A stretch of 64,000 bases of DNA, from the NCBI RefSeq assembly GCF_024385465.1, contig NZ_JANFLS010000001.1, positions 1,178,001 to 1,242,000 of the forward strand, in the 5' to 3' direction. The stretch comes from Arthrobacter sp. zg-Y844 (GTDB lineage: Bacteria > Actinomycetota > Actinomycetes > Actinomycetales > Micrococcaceae). Shown one piece after another: positions 1 to 12,704 of this stretch (positions within the stretch are counted from its first letter, which is position 1; each line of letters begins with the position of its first letter). The position numbers and the translations under genes were made by a program. The notes beneath the pieces are model-generated. The model was not told the origin of the DNA and searched no databases. It was given only the letters and a program-made list of their open reading frames with translations.

Positions 1-159
1 AGCGGCGCTTTTTTCATGTGTCTGTCTGTACTCGCCCGGACCTGGACCCTGATTTCCAGAACCCCTGCAGGGCATGTGTGAGTACAGATAGCAGACACAA
101 AGGACTACTCAACGTTAGGTGAGACGGGGGCACCAGTCAAACCGGGCTCAGCCCCGGAG

Positions 160-396
160 TAATCCACAGCCCGCAACGGACTGTGGATACCCTGTGGATA
201 GTCCGCACATCCGGTTGTGCACCCAGATTTTTCAACAGCTGTGGACAACTGCTGTGGGTATCCTGCGTCCATAGGTCCTGTGAGAGAGCCAACAGGCCCT
301 TGTGCAGGCGGATTTCCAGCTACCACCAAGGGAAATCATCCTCTAGGCTTGGCGACGGGTACTTTATCCACTATCTGTGCATAACTCTGTGGATGA
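160..396. other. oriC: oriC, left DnaA-box array upstream of dnaA
   Basis: Bases 1-463 contain no convincing gene. They hold at least eight 9-mers close to the DnaA box TTATCCACA or its complement: TAATCCACA at 160, TGTGGATAC at 182, TGTGGATAG at 193, TGTGGACAA at 240, TGTGGGTAT at 253, TTATCCACT at 364, TGTGCATAA at 376 and TGTGGATGA at 388. Together with the array after dnaA this makes a bipartite origin. Bases 1-159 show nothing I can name. The rpmH gene that usually lies upstream on the opposite strand is not in the window. Confidence 0.8.
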
Positions 397-463
397 AGTG
401 CCGGGATCCCCACCGGGATCCCGAGTTTTCTTAGACAGCCGCAGGGCGTCATGAGAGGTTTTT

Positions 464-1885
464 GTGGGTACGGACGAAATCAACGATGTTGGCAGCTCTT
501 GGCGCAAGGTCATTCGGACTCTGGAGACCGATGACAGGGTCACTCCCCGACAGCGTGGATTCGTGGTGCTTGCGCAGGCCCAAGGCCTGATCGGTACGAC
601 CCTTCTGGTAGCCGTTCCCAACGAACTGACCCGTGAAGTGCTGCAGACGCAGCTGAAGAACATCCTCGATGAAGTCCTGCGCGGCGTTTTCCAGGCCGAT
701 ATCCAGTGTGCGTTCGTCATCGACTCGGACCTCACTCCCGTGGCTGAAGCCGAACCGGAACCCGAAGAGCAGCCGGCGGCCCCCAGCCCCGTACCCTCCG
801 GCGAAAGCGGTGCTCCTTCCCCGACGCCGCCGAGCACCAGCCAGGAATTCGGCCGCCTCAACCCCAAGTACGTCTTCGAGACCTTCGTTATCGGTTCGTC
901 CAACCGGTTTGCCCATGCAGCGGCGGTAGCCGTGGCCGAAGCGCCGGCGAAGGCCTACAACCCCTTGTTCATCTATGGGGACTCCGGGTTGGGCAAGACC
1001 CACCTCCTTCACGCCATCGGGCATTATGCACGTCACTTGTACACCGGGATCCGCGTCCGCTACGTGAATTCGGAAGAGTTCACGAACGACTTCATCAACT
1101 CCATCCGCTATGACGAAGGCGCCAGCTTCAAACAGCTGTACCGCAACGTGGACATCCTGCTGATTGATGACATTCAGTTCCTGGCCAACAAGGACGCCAC
1201 CCAGGAAGAGTTCTTCCACACCTTCAATGCCCTCCACAACCACAACAAGCAGGTTGTGATCACCTCCGACCTGCCGCCCAAGCAGCTTTCCGGTTTCGAG
1301 GAACGGATGCGGTCGCGGTTTGAGTGGGGCCTGTTGACGGATGTGCAGCCGCCGGAACTTGAAACCCGTATCGCCATCCTGCGGAAGAAGGCCATCGGCG
1401 ACAGCCTGAGCGCTCCGGATGACGTCCTGGAATACATCGCGTCCAAGATCTCCACCAACATCCGGGAGCTTGAAGGCGCACTGATCCGCGTGACCGCCTT
1501 CGCCAGCCTGAACCGGCAGCAGGTAGACGTGGGCCTGGCCGAAATCGTCCTGAAGGACCTGATTACCGACGACGGCGCCCAGGAAATCACTGCCGCATCC
1601 ATCCTTGGGCAGACGGCAGCCTATTTCCAGATCAGCCTTGAGGAACTCTGCAGCAAGTCCCGGACCCGGACCCTGGTCACCGCACGGCAGATCGCCATGT
1701 ACCTGTGCCGCGAGCTGACCGATATGTCCCTGCCGAAGATCGGCCAGGAACTTGGCGGCCGCGACCACACCACTGTGATCCACGCGGACCGGAAAATCCG
1801 CGAGCTGATGGCCGAACGCCGGGCCATCTACAACCAGGTCACCGAACTGACCAACAGGATCAAACAGCAGCAGCGCGAGGCCTGA
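464..1885 (+). CDS. dnaA: Chromosomal replication initiator protein DnaA
   Basis: DnaA binds the 9-mer boxes at the origin as an ATP-bound filament, melts the adjacent AT-rich DNA and recruits the replicative helicase. The 473-residue product has an N-terminal domain I, an acidic/proline-rich linker at about residues 85-120, and an AAA+ domain with Walker A GDSGLGKT at 172-179 and Walker B LLIDDIQ near 235. The C-terminal helix-turn-helix carries the signature [10 protein letters not shown]. The GTG start is preceded by GAGAGG about 6 bases upstream. The gene is flanked by DnaA boxes on both sides, which also suggests autoregulation. Length and motifs are normal for actinobacteria. Confidence 0.98.
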   Translation: MGTDEINDVGSSWRKVIRTLETDDRVTPRQRGFVVLAQAQGLIGTTLLVAVPNELTREVLQTQLKNILDEVLRGVFQADIQCAFVIDSDLTPVAEAEPEPEEQPAAPSPVPSGESGAPSPTPPSTSQEFGRLNPKYVFETFVIGSSNRFAHAAAVAVAEAPAKAYNPLFIYGDSGLGKTHLLHAIGHYARHLYTGIRVRYVNSEEFTNDFINSIRYDEGASFKQLYRNVDILLIDDIQFLANKDATQEEFFHTFNALHNHNKQVVITSDLPPKQLSGFEERMRSRFEWGLLTDVQPPELETRIAILRKKAIGDSLSAPDDVLEYIASKISTNIRELEGALIRVTAFASLNRQQVDVGLAEIVLKDLITDDGAQEITAASILGQTAAYFQISLEELCSKSRTRTLVTARQIAMYLCRELTDMSLPKIGQELGGRDHTTVIHADRKIRELMAERRAIYNQVTELTNRIKQQQREA

Positions 1886-1929
1886 GCCAGTAGGACGGCA
1901 GGGCCCCGCAGGGGCCCAAAATTAACATT

Positions 1930-2114
1930 TGTGGACAAGGGTGTGGATAACCCGGTGGACAACCCGTGGTTACGCACACTTCCCTGTGGATACGCGGAAT
2001 CCTAAAAAAGTTTCCAACAGGCCCGGACTCGGACGCTGCAGCGAGTCCACAGGTTATCAACAGGCTTAAACAGCTGGGACGCCCCGGTGCGGGGGGTTAT
2101 CCACAGTATCCACA
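1930..2114. other. oriC: oriC, right DnaA-box array between dnaA and dnaN
   Basis: This is the main box array of the origin. Visible 9-mers are TGTGGACAA at 1930, TGTGGATAA (exact) at 1942, GGTGGACAA at 1954, TGTGGATAC at 1985, TTATCAACA at 2054, TTATCCACA (exact) at 2097 and GTATCCACA at 2106. Box orientation flips within the array: those before about 2000 read on one strand and those after on the other. Confidence 0.88.
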
Positions 2115-2170
2115 GGAGTTATTAACACTACGGATCTTAAGAAATTCGGTTCCACCAAATAACAACTATG
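2115..2170. other. Probable DNA unwinding element of oriC
   Basis: This stretch is clearly AT-richer than its surroundings, with runs such as GTTATTAACACTA and CTTAAGAAATT. It directly follows two head-to-tail DnaA boxes, the usual position of the melting region. The rest of the intergenic region (2171-2491) has no gene. It probably carries the dnaN promoter and leader, but I could not pick out convincing -35/-10 hexamers. Confidence 0.6.
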
Positions 2171-2491
2171 CTTCCGGCACACTTCAAACCCTCCGAGATG
2201 ACCACCAAAAAAACCTCTCTGACGAGAGGGGCCACCACCTCGAACGGTCCCCATCCGTTCCCCTGGCCGGACAGAACCCGGTGCAGCACACCGGCGGACG
2301 GGGCTAAGCTGTCACAGAGTATGGTTGTCATTCGCATGTAAACGAGTACGGTCCGTCCATGGCTACATCCTTGGGATCTGCACGGACTGGACCGGTCCAC
2401 GGATGCTTCCGCGATTTACACACAGCTCAAGACGAGTTCAAGACAAGATCAGTTGTACTGAGAAGTACGTTGCGAAAGGCGGCACCCTTCA

Positions 2492-3616
2492 GTGAAGTTT
2501 CGAGTTGAGCGGGATGTCCTGGCCGAGGCCGTCACGTGGACAGCACGTTCCCTGTCCCCGCGCCCGCCCGTTCCGGTCCTTTCGGGGCTGCTTATCAAGG
2601 CTGAAAACGGTTCGCTGAGTCTTGCCAGCTTCGATTACGAGATTTCCGCGCGCCTCCAGATTCCCGCCGATGTGAGCGAAGAAGGAACCATCCTGGTCTC
2701 CGGCCGCCTGTTGGCCGAGATCTGCCGCAGCCTTCCGTCTGCTCCGGTGGAAGTGGAGACTGACGGGGCCAAGGTCACGCTGACCTGCCGCAACAGCCGG
2801 TTCAACCTGGCAACCATGCCTGAAGCCGAATACCCGGAACTGCCGGCACTGCCCGAGGTGAGCGGCGTCGTCGACGGCGATGCCTTCGCCCAAGCCGTCT
2901 CCCAGGTCATCATTGCCGCCAGCCGCGATGACACCCTGCCCATCCTCACCGGTGTACGCATGGAAATCGAAGATGACCTCATCACCTTCCTGGCAACCGA
3001 CCGGTACCGCCTGGCCCTGCGCGAATTGTCCTGGAAGCCCGCAACTCCGGGGATTTCCACCAGTGCACTGGTGAAAGCCAAGACGCTCAACGAGGTGGCC
3101 AAGACCCTTGGCGGGGCAGGCGACCTCAACATCGCCCTGTCGGATGACAGCGAACTCATTGGTTTTGAAAGCGGCGGACGGCGCACCACGTCGCTTCTGG
3201 TTGACGGCGATTACCCCAAAATCCGTTCCCTGTTCCCCGAAAACACGCCGATTCACGCCACTGTAGAGACCTCCGCACTGGTCGAAGCCGTACGCCGTGT
3301 GTCCCTGGTTGCCGAACGCAACACTCCTGTCCGCCTTGCCTTCACGGACGGTCAGCTCTCCCTGGATGCCGGCACCGGCGAAGACGCCCAGGCATCGGAA
3401 GCACTGGAAGCGGCACTCGTAGGCGACGACATCACGGTTGCCTTCAACCCGCATTACCTAAGCGAAGGCCTGGGCGCGTTCCCGAGCAAGTACGTCCGCT
3501 TCTCCTTCACGACGCCGCCCAAACCGGCCGTGATTTCGGCCCAGGAAGAACTCAACGGGGACGACCAGGCAGATTACCGTTACCTGCTGATGCCGGTTCG
3601 CCTGCCGAACCAGTAG
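2492..3616 (+). CDS. dnaN: DNA polymerase III subunit beta (sliding clamp)
   Basis: The beta clamp is a ring-shaped dimer that tethers DNA polymerase III and other replication and repair proteins to DNA. The 374-residue product has the three-fold repeated clamp domain. It begins KFRVERDVLAEAVTWTARSL and ends with the typical YLLMPVRLPNQ, whose last residues contribute to the peptide-binding pocket. The start is GTG with AAAGG about 12 bases upstream. It follows oriC, as usual, and is separated from recF by 183 bases. No gnd gene lies between dnaN and recF, unlike in some other actinobacteria. Confidence 0.98.
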   Translation: MKFRVERDVLAEAVTWTARSLSPRPPVPVLSGLLIKAENGSLSLASFDYEISARLQIPADVSEEGTILVSGRLLAEICRSLPSAPVEVETDGAKVTLTCRNSRFNLATMPEAEYPELPALPEVSGVVDGDAFAQAVSQVIIAASRDDTLPILTGVRMEIEDDLITFLATDRYRLALRELSWKPATPGISTSALVKAKTLNEVAKTLGGAGDLNIALSDDSELIGFESGGRRTTSLLVDGDYPKIRSLFPENTPIHATVETSALVEAVRRVSLVAERNTPVRLAFTDGQLSLDAGTGEDAQASEALEAALVGDDITVAFNPHYLSEGLGAFPSKYVRFSFTTPPKPAVISAQEELNGDDQADYRYLLMPVRLPNQ

Positions 3617-3799
3617 GACGCCGCCGCCTGGCCGCCGGACCAGCTGCATTTCGATCCGGCAGCGGCGGAGGACGGCGCAAAAAAATCGTCGTAACAATGC
3701 CGATGTAACACAATTTGACAAAGGCATGCCGAGCGGCGGCGGATCCGCTGCCGGAAGGGTCGGCGGCAGGCTCGACGGACAGGAAAGGACCAGGAACCC

Positions 3800-4984
3800 A
3801 TGTACGTTGACCACCTGTCCCTTACCGGTTACCGCAGCTATCCGCAGCTGGACATCCGGCTCGAGCCGGGCGTCACGGTGTTTGTCGGTCCCAACGGCAC
3901 GGGTAAAACCAATATTGTCGAGGCAATCGGCTATCTGGCCACACTGTCTTCACACCGGGTAAGCACTGATGCCCCCTTGGTGAATTTCGACGCCGACCAG
4001 GCGCTGATCAGGGCCCGTCTGGTGCGCGGTTCCCAGGCCACCGGCGTGGAGCTGGAACTGAACCCCGGCCGCGGCAACCGGGCCCGCATCAACCGTGCCA
4101 ACCCGGTCCGGGCCCGGGACATCCTGGGCTTGTGCCGGACAGTGCTCTTCGCACCTGAAGACCTGGCGCTGGTCAAGGGTGATCCCGGCAGCCGCCGGCG
4201 TTTCCTGGATGAGTTGATTGTTTCCTTGGTACCGCGCCATGCGGCAACCCGCTCGGACTATGACCGCGTGCTGAAGCAGCGGAACGCCCTGCTGAAATCA
4301 GCACGGGCCGCAGGTCGCTTCACCTCTGCCCACGAGGCAACACTGGACGTCTGGGACCAGCACATGGCTGTAGCCGGCGCCGAGCTTGTGGCCGCTCGGC
4401 TCGAGGCGCTCCAACGCCTGCAGCCGCACCTGCAGGCGGCATATCGAGACCTCACCGACGGTTCAAAGGCTGCCCGGGCGGTCTATCGGTCCACACTGCA
4501 GGGAACCGTCAACGACGACGGCGCCGTGGAGGGTTCCCAGGATCCGGACGAGTTGTATTCCTTGACGGTGCCGGAACTCACCGAGCGGTTCCTGCAGGCA
4601 TTCGCCGCCAACCGCCGGCGCGAGCTGGACCGCGGGATTTCCCTGGTGGGTCCGCACCGGGACGAACTGGAGCTGATCCTCGGAAAGGCACCAGCCAAGG
4701 GGTACGCCTCCCACGGGGAAACCTGGTCCTTCGCACTGTCCCTTCGCCTGGGGTCGTACTACCTGCTGACCAGCGACGATCCCACCCCCGGTGCCGGGCC
4801 GATCCTGATCCTGGACGACGTGTTTGCGGAGCTGGATGTGCAGCGCCGGCAGCGGCTCGCCGGAATTGTCGCTGGAGCCGAGCAGGTGCTGGTGACTGCG
4901 GCTGTTGGCGACGACATTCCGGAATCACTGGCAGGGCGGGTCATCAACGTGATCCCGGGAGGCGTCAGTGTGCCCGTCTCCTGA
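3800..4984 (+). CDS. recF: DNA replication/repair protein RecF
   Basis: RecF is an SMC-like ABC ATPase that helps load RecA at single-strand gaps with RecO and RecR. The 394-residue product has Walker A GPNGTGKTN near residue 35, the signature region around LVGPHRDELEL, and Walker B ILILDDVFAELD near the C-terminus. The ATG has AAAGGAC and CAGGA upstream. Its 3' end overlaps the start of the DUF721/DciA gene by 17 bases, so the two are probably translated together. Confidence 0.97.
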   Translation: MYVDHLSLTGYRSYPQLDIRLEPGVTVFVGPNGTGKTNIVEAIGYLATLSSHRVSTDAPLVNFDADQALIRARLVRGSQATGVELELNPGRGNRARINRANPVRARDILGLCRTVLFAPEDLALVKGDPGSRRRFLDELIVSLVPRHAATRSDYDRVLKQRNALLKSARAAGRFTSAHEATLDVWDQHMAVAGAELVAARLEALQRLQPHLQAAYRDLTDGSKAARAVYRSTLQGTVNDDGAVEGSQDPDELYSLTVPELTERFLQAFAANRRRELDRGISLVGPHRDELELILGKAPAKGYASHGETWSFALSLRLGSYYLLTSDDPTPGAGPILILDDVFAELDVQRRQRLAGIVAGAEQVLVTAAVGDDIPESLAGRVINVIPGGVSVPVS

Positions 4985-5507
4985 TCCCGTTCCCCCCGGC
5001 GAGGATCCCGGGGAACGGCCCGATGCGGCGCGGGAGCAATTGAACCGCATGCGCCAGGCAGCCCTTGCCCGCGGGAATCAACGCACCCCGGCCACCCGTC
5101 GCAAGACCGGCCGAGGCAGGCAGGCGCCCTTTGTTCCCGGAGAGTATGTCGGGCGGGATCCGCAGGGCCTGGGCAATGTCTTCACCCGGTTCGTGAATGA
5201 ACGCGGCTGGAACTCTCCCGTCGCCGTCGGATCGGTGATTTCCCGCTGGGAGGAGCTGGTGGGAAGCGAGGTCAGCGCCCACTGCAAGCCGGAGTCGTTC
5301 CAGGACACCACGGTGCAGGTTCGGTGTGACTCGACGGCCTGGGCCACCCAGCTCCGGCTCCTCAGAGACACCCTGATTGCCCGGTTCGACGCTGAACTCG
5401 GTTCCGGCGTCGTCACCAAGATCGAGGTCATCGGTCCGGCGGCGCCCAACTGGCGCAAGGGTCTGCGCAGCGTCAAGGGGCGGGGCCCCCGGGATACCTA
5501 CGGGTAA
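4968..5507 (+). CDS. dciA: DUF721 protein, DciA-type helicase loader
   Basis: DciA is the ancestral bacterial loader of the replicative helicase DnaB and has a C-terminal DUF721 domain. In this 179-residue protein the first ~60 residues are basic and low in structure (RKTGRGRQ). The DUF721 domain spans about residues 65-165, with the conserved W-(E/K)-x-(L/I)-VG motif as RWEELVGSEVSAHC and a strand reading LRCDSTAWATQLRLL-like. The GTG start lies inside recF and has GGGAGG 5 bases upstream. The position between recF and gyrB is the typical actinobacterial location. Confidence 0.88.
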   Translation: MCPSPDPVPPGEDPGERPDAAREQLNRMRQAALARGNQRTPATRRKTGRGRQAPFVPGEYVGRDPQGLGNVFTRFVNERGWNSPVAVGSVISRWEELVGSEVSAHCKPESFQDTTVQVRCDSTAWATQLRLLRDTLIARFDAELGSGVVTKIEVIGPAAPNWRKGLRSVKGRGPRDTYG

Positions 5508-5697
5508 GCCGGACAGCCTGGCATCCGGAGCCTCGGTGCGGCAGGGACCGAAAATCCCGCCCGTACAGGAGCCGGTTAGGGGCCGGAGAACCCCCTTGCT
5601 GGTATCCGCCCCTATCCGGGCGGCTCCAATTCGCTTCAAAGCATCATTAGTGGCCTGCCAGAGGGTGTTTTGGACAGGTTTGCCCCTTGCGGCGCGG

Positions 5698-5703
5698 TAG
5701 AAT
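5698..5703 (+). promoter_or_regulatory. Possible -10 element for gyrB
   Basis: TAGAAT lies 70 bases upstream of gyrB in a 266-base gap without a gene. The only good -35-like hexamer, TTGGAC at 5670, is 22 bases away, longer than the usual spacing. This is a candidate only. Confidence 0.3.
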
Positions 5704-5746
5704 TGAGAGTGGAGATGCCTGTCCGCTGGGGAGGCTTCAATTCTGA

Positions 5747-7831
<2,085 letters not shown>

Positions 7832-7900
7832 CGGATTCAGTGCCGGCGACTGGCTGCCGGAGAGCATGGACTTTAGCGACTTAGAAACGGAAGCAGAACT

Positions 7901-10551
<2,651 letters not shown>

Positions 10552-10555
<4 letters not shown>

Positions 10556-11061
10556 GCTCGACCAACCCAAGCCCCAGGTCGTCCTCGGGCGGCGGGCCGC
10601 GGGTGAAAACCCCCGCCCGCCCCGCCCAGCGTCCTGGAGGGGGTCAGAGCACCTCGGGTAACCGCCAGCCGCTGGTGAAGCCGGCGCCCAAGGCCAAGGC
10701 CCGGAAGGCCCGGCTACTGGTCAGCAAGATTGACCCCTGGTCCGTCCTGAAGATGGCATTCCTGCTTTCGGTGGCACTCGGCGTCGTCACCGTGGTGGCT
10801 GCCATCGTGCTGTGGACCGTACTGGACCTGACCGGGATCTTTGACCGCGTCAACACCCTGCTGGGCGAGATTGCCGGCAGCGAGTCCGGCGGTTTCGACC
10901 TCCGTGACTTTGCCTCGCTGGGACAGGTGGTTTCCTTTGCGACCATCATCGCAGTGGTGAACGTCCTGCTGCTGACGGCACTGTCGATGCTCGCGGCCGT
11001 GTTGTACAACATCGCCTCCACCCTGGTGGGCGGCATTGGCGTGACACTGACGGACGACTAG
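10552..11061 (+). CDS. DUF3566 transmembrane protein coupled to gyrA
   Basis: This 169-residue membrane protein of unknown role is found next to gyrA in many actinobacteria. Residues 1-55 are Ser/Pro/Gly/Lys-rich and probably cytoplasmic. Two hydrophobic segments span about 68-91 and 126-150. The intervening loop contains [15 protein letters not shown] and a Gly/Ser stretch. The GTG start overlaps the gyrA stop, and GGAGG lies just upstream inside gyrA. An inverted repeat directly follows the stop. The conserved coupling to gyrase is known for the family; no function can be read from the sequence. Confidence 0.9.
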
Positions 11062-11062
11062 C

Positions 11063-11111
11063 GTTTTCCGGTTCCGGAGGAGCTCAAACAGCGCCTCCGG
11101 AACCGGAAAAC
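11063..11111 (+). terminator. Hairpin after gyrBA-DUF3566
   Basis: An 18-bp perfect inverted repeat (11063-11080 with 11094-11111; arm begins GTTTTCCGGTTCCGG) has a 13-base loop and starts two bases after the stop codon. It lacks a long T-run but is well placed to end the gyrase transcript before the tRNA. Confidence 0.65.
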
Positions 11112-11119
11112 CACTCGAT

Positions 11120-11148
11120 TTGGCGCCGGGCCGAAGGTACGGTAAAGT
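11120..11148 (+). promoter_or_regulatory. Candidate promoter of tRNA-Ile
   Basis: TTGGCG (11120-11125) and TAAAGT (11143-11148) are separated by 17 bases and lie 24 bases before the tRNA. Spacing and hexamers suit a housekeeping sigma factor. Confidence 0.45.
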
Positions 11149-11172
11149 CATATCTCGGCCCGAAGAGGTTCG

Positions 11173-11246
11173 GGGCGTATAGCTCAGGCGGTTAGAGCGC
11201 TTCGCTGATAACGAAGAGGTCCCAGGTTCAAGTCCTGGTACGCCCA
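11173..11246 (+). tRNA. tRNA-Ile (GAT)
   Basis: The 74-base sequence folds as a cloverleaf. The acceptor GGGCGTA pairs with TACGCCC, the D arm contains AGCTCAGGCGGTTAGAGC, and the anticodon stem CTTCG/CGAAG encloses loop CTGATAA with anticodon GAT at 11207-11209. The T arm has GGTTCAAGTCC. The discriminator is A and no 3' CCA is encoded. Confidence 0.97.
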
Positions 11247-11291
11247 CGGAACACCTTGCAAAAGGTGGACCACAACGGCAAGGAGGATTCC

Positions 11292-11411
11292 GTGAAGAAG
11301 TTGCTGGCAGTAACGGCAGCTGCGGCTGCGGGAGTCTTTGCTTTCAAGAAGTGGCAGGAAACTGCCGCTGAGAAGGCCGTTTGGAAGGAATCGACCGACA
11401 AGGTCGACTAA
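11292..11411 (+). CDS. DLW-39 family small protein
   Basis: This 39-codon gene begins GTG with AGGAGG 5 bases upstream and encodes a peptide starting MKKLLAVTAAAAAGVFAFKK and ending WKESTDKVD. The length of exactly 39 residues, the basic N-terminus with one hydrophobic helix, the tryptophan near the C-terminus and the position between tRNA-Ile and tRNA-Ala after gyrA all match the actinobacterial DLW-39 family. That family is conserved but uncharacterised. The last residues differ slightly from the DLW name motif (VWKEST here). It is probably a single-span membrane or membrane-bound peptide. Confidence 0.85.
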   Translation: MKKLLAVTAAAAAGVFAFKKWQETAAEKAVWKESTDKVD

Positions 11412-11476
11412 AACCAAATAGCTTTCCGGTCATAACCTGAGGCAACAGTAGGTTATACTGGATAAGTTCTCATTTC

Positions 11477-11549
11477 GGGGGCATGGCGCAATTGGTAGCG
11501 CACCTGCTTTGCAAGCAGGGGGTTCGGGGTTCGAGTCCCCGTGCCTCCA
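11477..11549 (+). tRNA. tRNA-Ala (TGC)
   Basis: This is a 73-base cloverleaf. The acceptor GGGGGCA pairs with TGCCTCC (one G-U pair), the anticodon stem CCTGC/GCAGG encloses TTTGCAA with anticodon TGC at 11510-11512, and the T arm has GGTTCGAGTCC. The discriminator is A and the 3' end is not CCA-encoded in full. A TATACT at 11454-11459 is a good -10 candidate. Confidence 0.97.
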
Positions 11550-11556
11550 CCGAATA

Positions 11557-11592
11557 CAGAAGGTCCCCGCTCTTAGGAGCGGGGACCTTCTG
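11557..11592. terminator. Strong hairpin after tRNA-Ala
   Basis: A 16-bp perfect stem (CAGAAGGTCCCCGCTC and its complement) with loop TTAG sits 7 bases after the tRNA. It is followed by GCGTTT. It should terminate the tRNA transcript. Confidence 0.85.
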
Positions 11593-11683
11593 CGTTTAAC
11601 CCGTCAGGAATGCCCGCCTCAGCGCCGGGATCCCTCCCCGCCGCGGCGCCGGGGCAGCGCGGTTCCTGCACTAGTGTTGGCCT

Positions 11684-12607
11684 GTGAATATTTTCCTCGC
11701 GGTGGTAGGAGTGCTGGGCGTCTCCGCCTCCGGGCCCATTATGGCCGCTACCGCGGCTCCAGCCCTGGCCATCGCTTTCTGGCGCAATGCCATCGGCGCG
11801 GTGCTGATGGGTACACCGGCGGTGTTGGGCCGGCGTCGGGAATTCGGACAGCTCACTGCCCGGGACTACAAGTGGACCGCTATTGCCGCTGTGGCGCTGG
11901 CGCTGCACTTCGCCTGCTTCATCACGTCGCTGCAATTGACGTCTGTTGCGGCTGCCACGGCGCTGGTATGCCTGCAGGCAGGCTGGATCGCGTTGTTCAA
12001 TGTGCTGAGGGGCATCCGGGTTCCGCCCGTGGTCCTCGCGGGACTCGCAGCCGCATTTGCAGGCGTGCTGGTGATTTCCGGGTTCGATCTGGGTCTGTCC
12101 CGGGAGGCCCTCATCGGCGACGTACTCGCCGTGGCCGGAGGCGCCCTGGCGGGCGTGTACACGATTGCCGGCGGGAAGGCCCGGGAATCCATGTCTACGG
12201 GCACCTATACAACCCTCTGCTACGGCGCCTGCGCGGTGCTCCTGCTGGCCCTGTGCGCAGCCTTCCGGCAGCCTATCGTCGGCTTCCCGCCGGCGGCCTG
12301 GATAGGGATCCTCGGAGTAACCGTGGTGGCTCAGATCCTGGGCCATACCGTGTTTAATCACCTGCTGGCCGTGATCAGTCCGTTGGTCGTGTCAATGATC
12401 ATCCTGCTGGAGATCCCGGGAGCGGCCATCCTGGCGGCCGTCTTCCTCCACGAACAGCTTCCCGCCGGTACTTACGCGGGGCTGGCACTGATTTTGGTCG
12501 GACTGACGGTGGTTGTGGCCGGCCAGGGCAGGCTCCGCCGACGAACCGGGGCAAATGCCCGTCCGGCACCTCCCGCCCCGCCGGCCCTGGGCGGGGACCA
12601 GCTCTAG
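11684..12607 (+). CDS. EamA/DMT family transporter
   Basis: This 307-residue membrane protein has the duplicated five-helix EamA arrangement, giving about ten hydrophobic segments. Typical motifs include the early ASGPIMAATAAPALAIAFWRN-like helix and a conserved glutamate in MIILLEIPGAAILAAVFLHE, as in YdcZ/RhaT-type drug/metabolite exporters. The C-terminus is a short Arg/Pro/Ala tail. The GTG start has no visible Shine-Dalgarno, so the message may be leaderless. The gene stands alone between two hairpins. The substrate cannot be told from sequence. Confidence 0.85.
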   Translation: MNIFLAVVGVLGVSASGPIMAATAAPALAIAFWRNAIGAVLMGTPAVLGRRREFGQLTARDYKWTAIAAVALALHFACFITSLQLTSVAAATALVCLQAGWIALFNVLRGIRVPPVVLAGLAAAFAGVLVISGFDLGLSREALIGDVLAVAGGALAGVYTIAGGKARESMSTGTYTTLCYGACAVLLLALCAAFRQPIVGFPPAAWIGILGVTVVAQILGHTVFNHLLAVISPLVVSMIILLEIPGAAILAAVFLHEQLPAGTYAGLALILVGLTVVVAGQGRLRRRTGANARPAPPAPPALGGDQL

Positions 12608-12619
12608 GCGGGGAAGCAA

Positions 12620-12656
12620 AGAAGGAGGGCTCCGCCTATGGCGGAGCCCTCCTTCT
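12620..12656. terminator. Bidirectional hairpin between EamA gene and 11-mer repeat gene
   Basis: A 17-bp perfect stem (arm AGAAGGAGGGCTCCGCC) with a 3-base loop lies between two convergent genes and can serve both. Confidence 0.85.
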
Positions 12657-12704
12657 CTGTACTCGTCCCGGGACCGGTCCTAGCCGATGCCCGAGCCGGT
12701 TCTG

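Noticed and set aside
1-159. Possible rpmH (ribosomal protein L34) at the left edge
   Set aside because: Neither strand reads the conserved L34 sequence. Any rpmH lies outside the window.
449-1783. Open frame antisense to dnaA
   Set aside because: Shadow of dnaA, no recognisable domain or start signal.
5670-5703. Full gyrB promoter TTGGAC...TAGAAT
   Set aside because: The 22-base spacing is too long for a normal sigma factor, so only the -10-like element was kept at low confidence.
11432-11456. Inverted repeat ATAACCT-N11-AGGTTAT before tRNA-Ala
   Set aside because: Seven-base arms overlap the likely -10 of the tRNA; probably chance, and no regulator is suggested.
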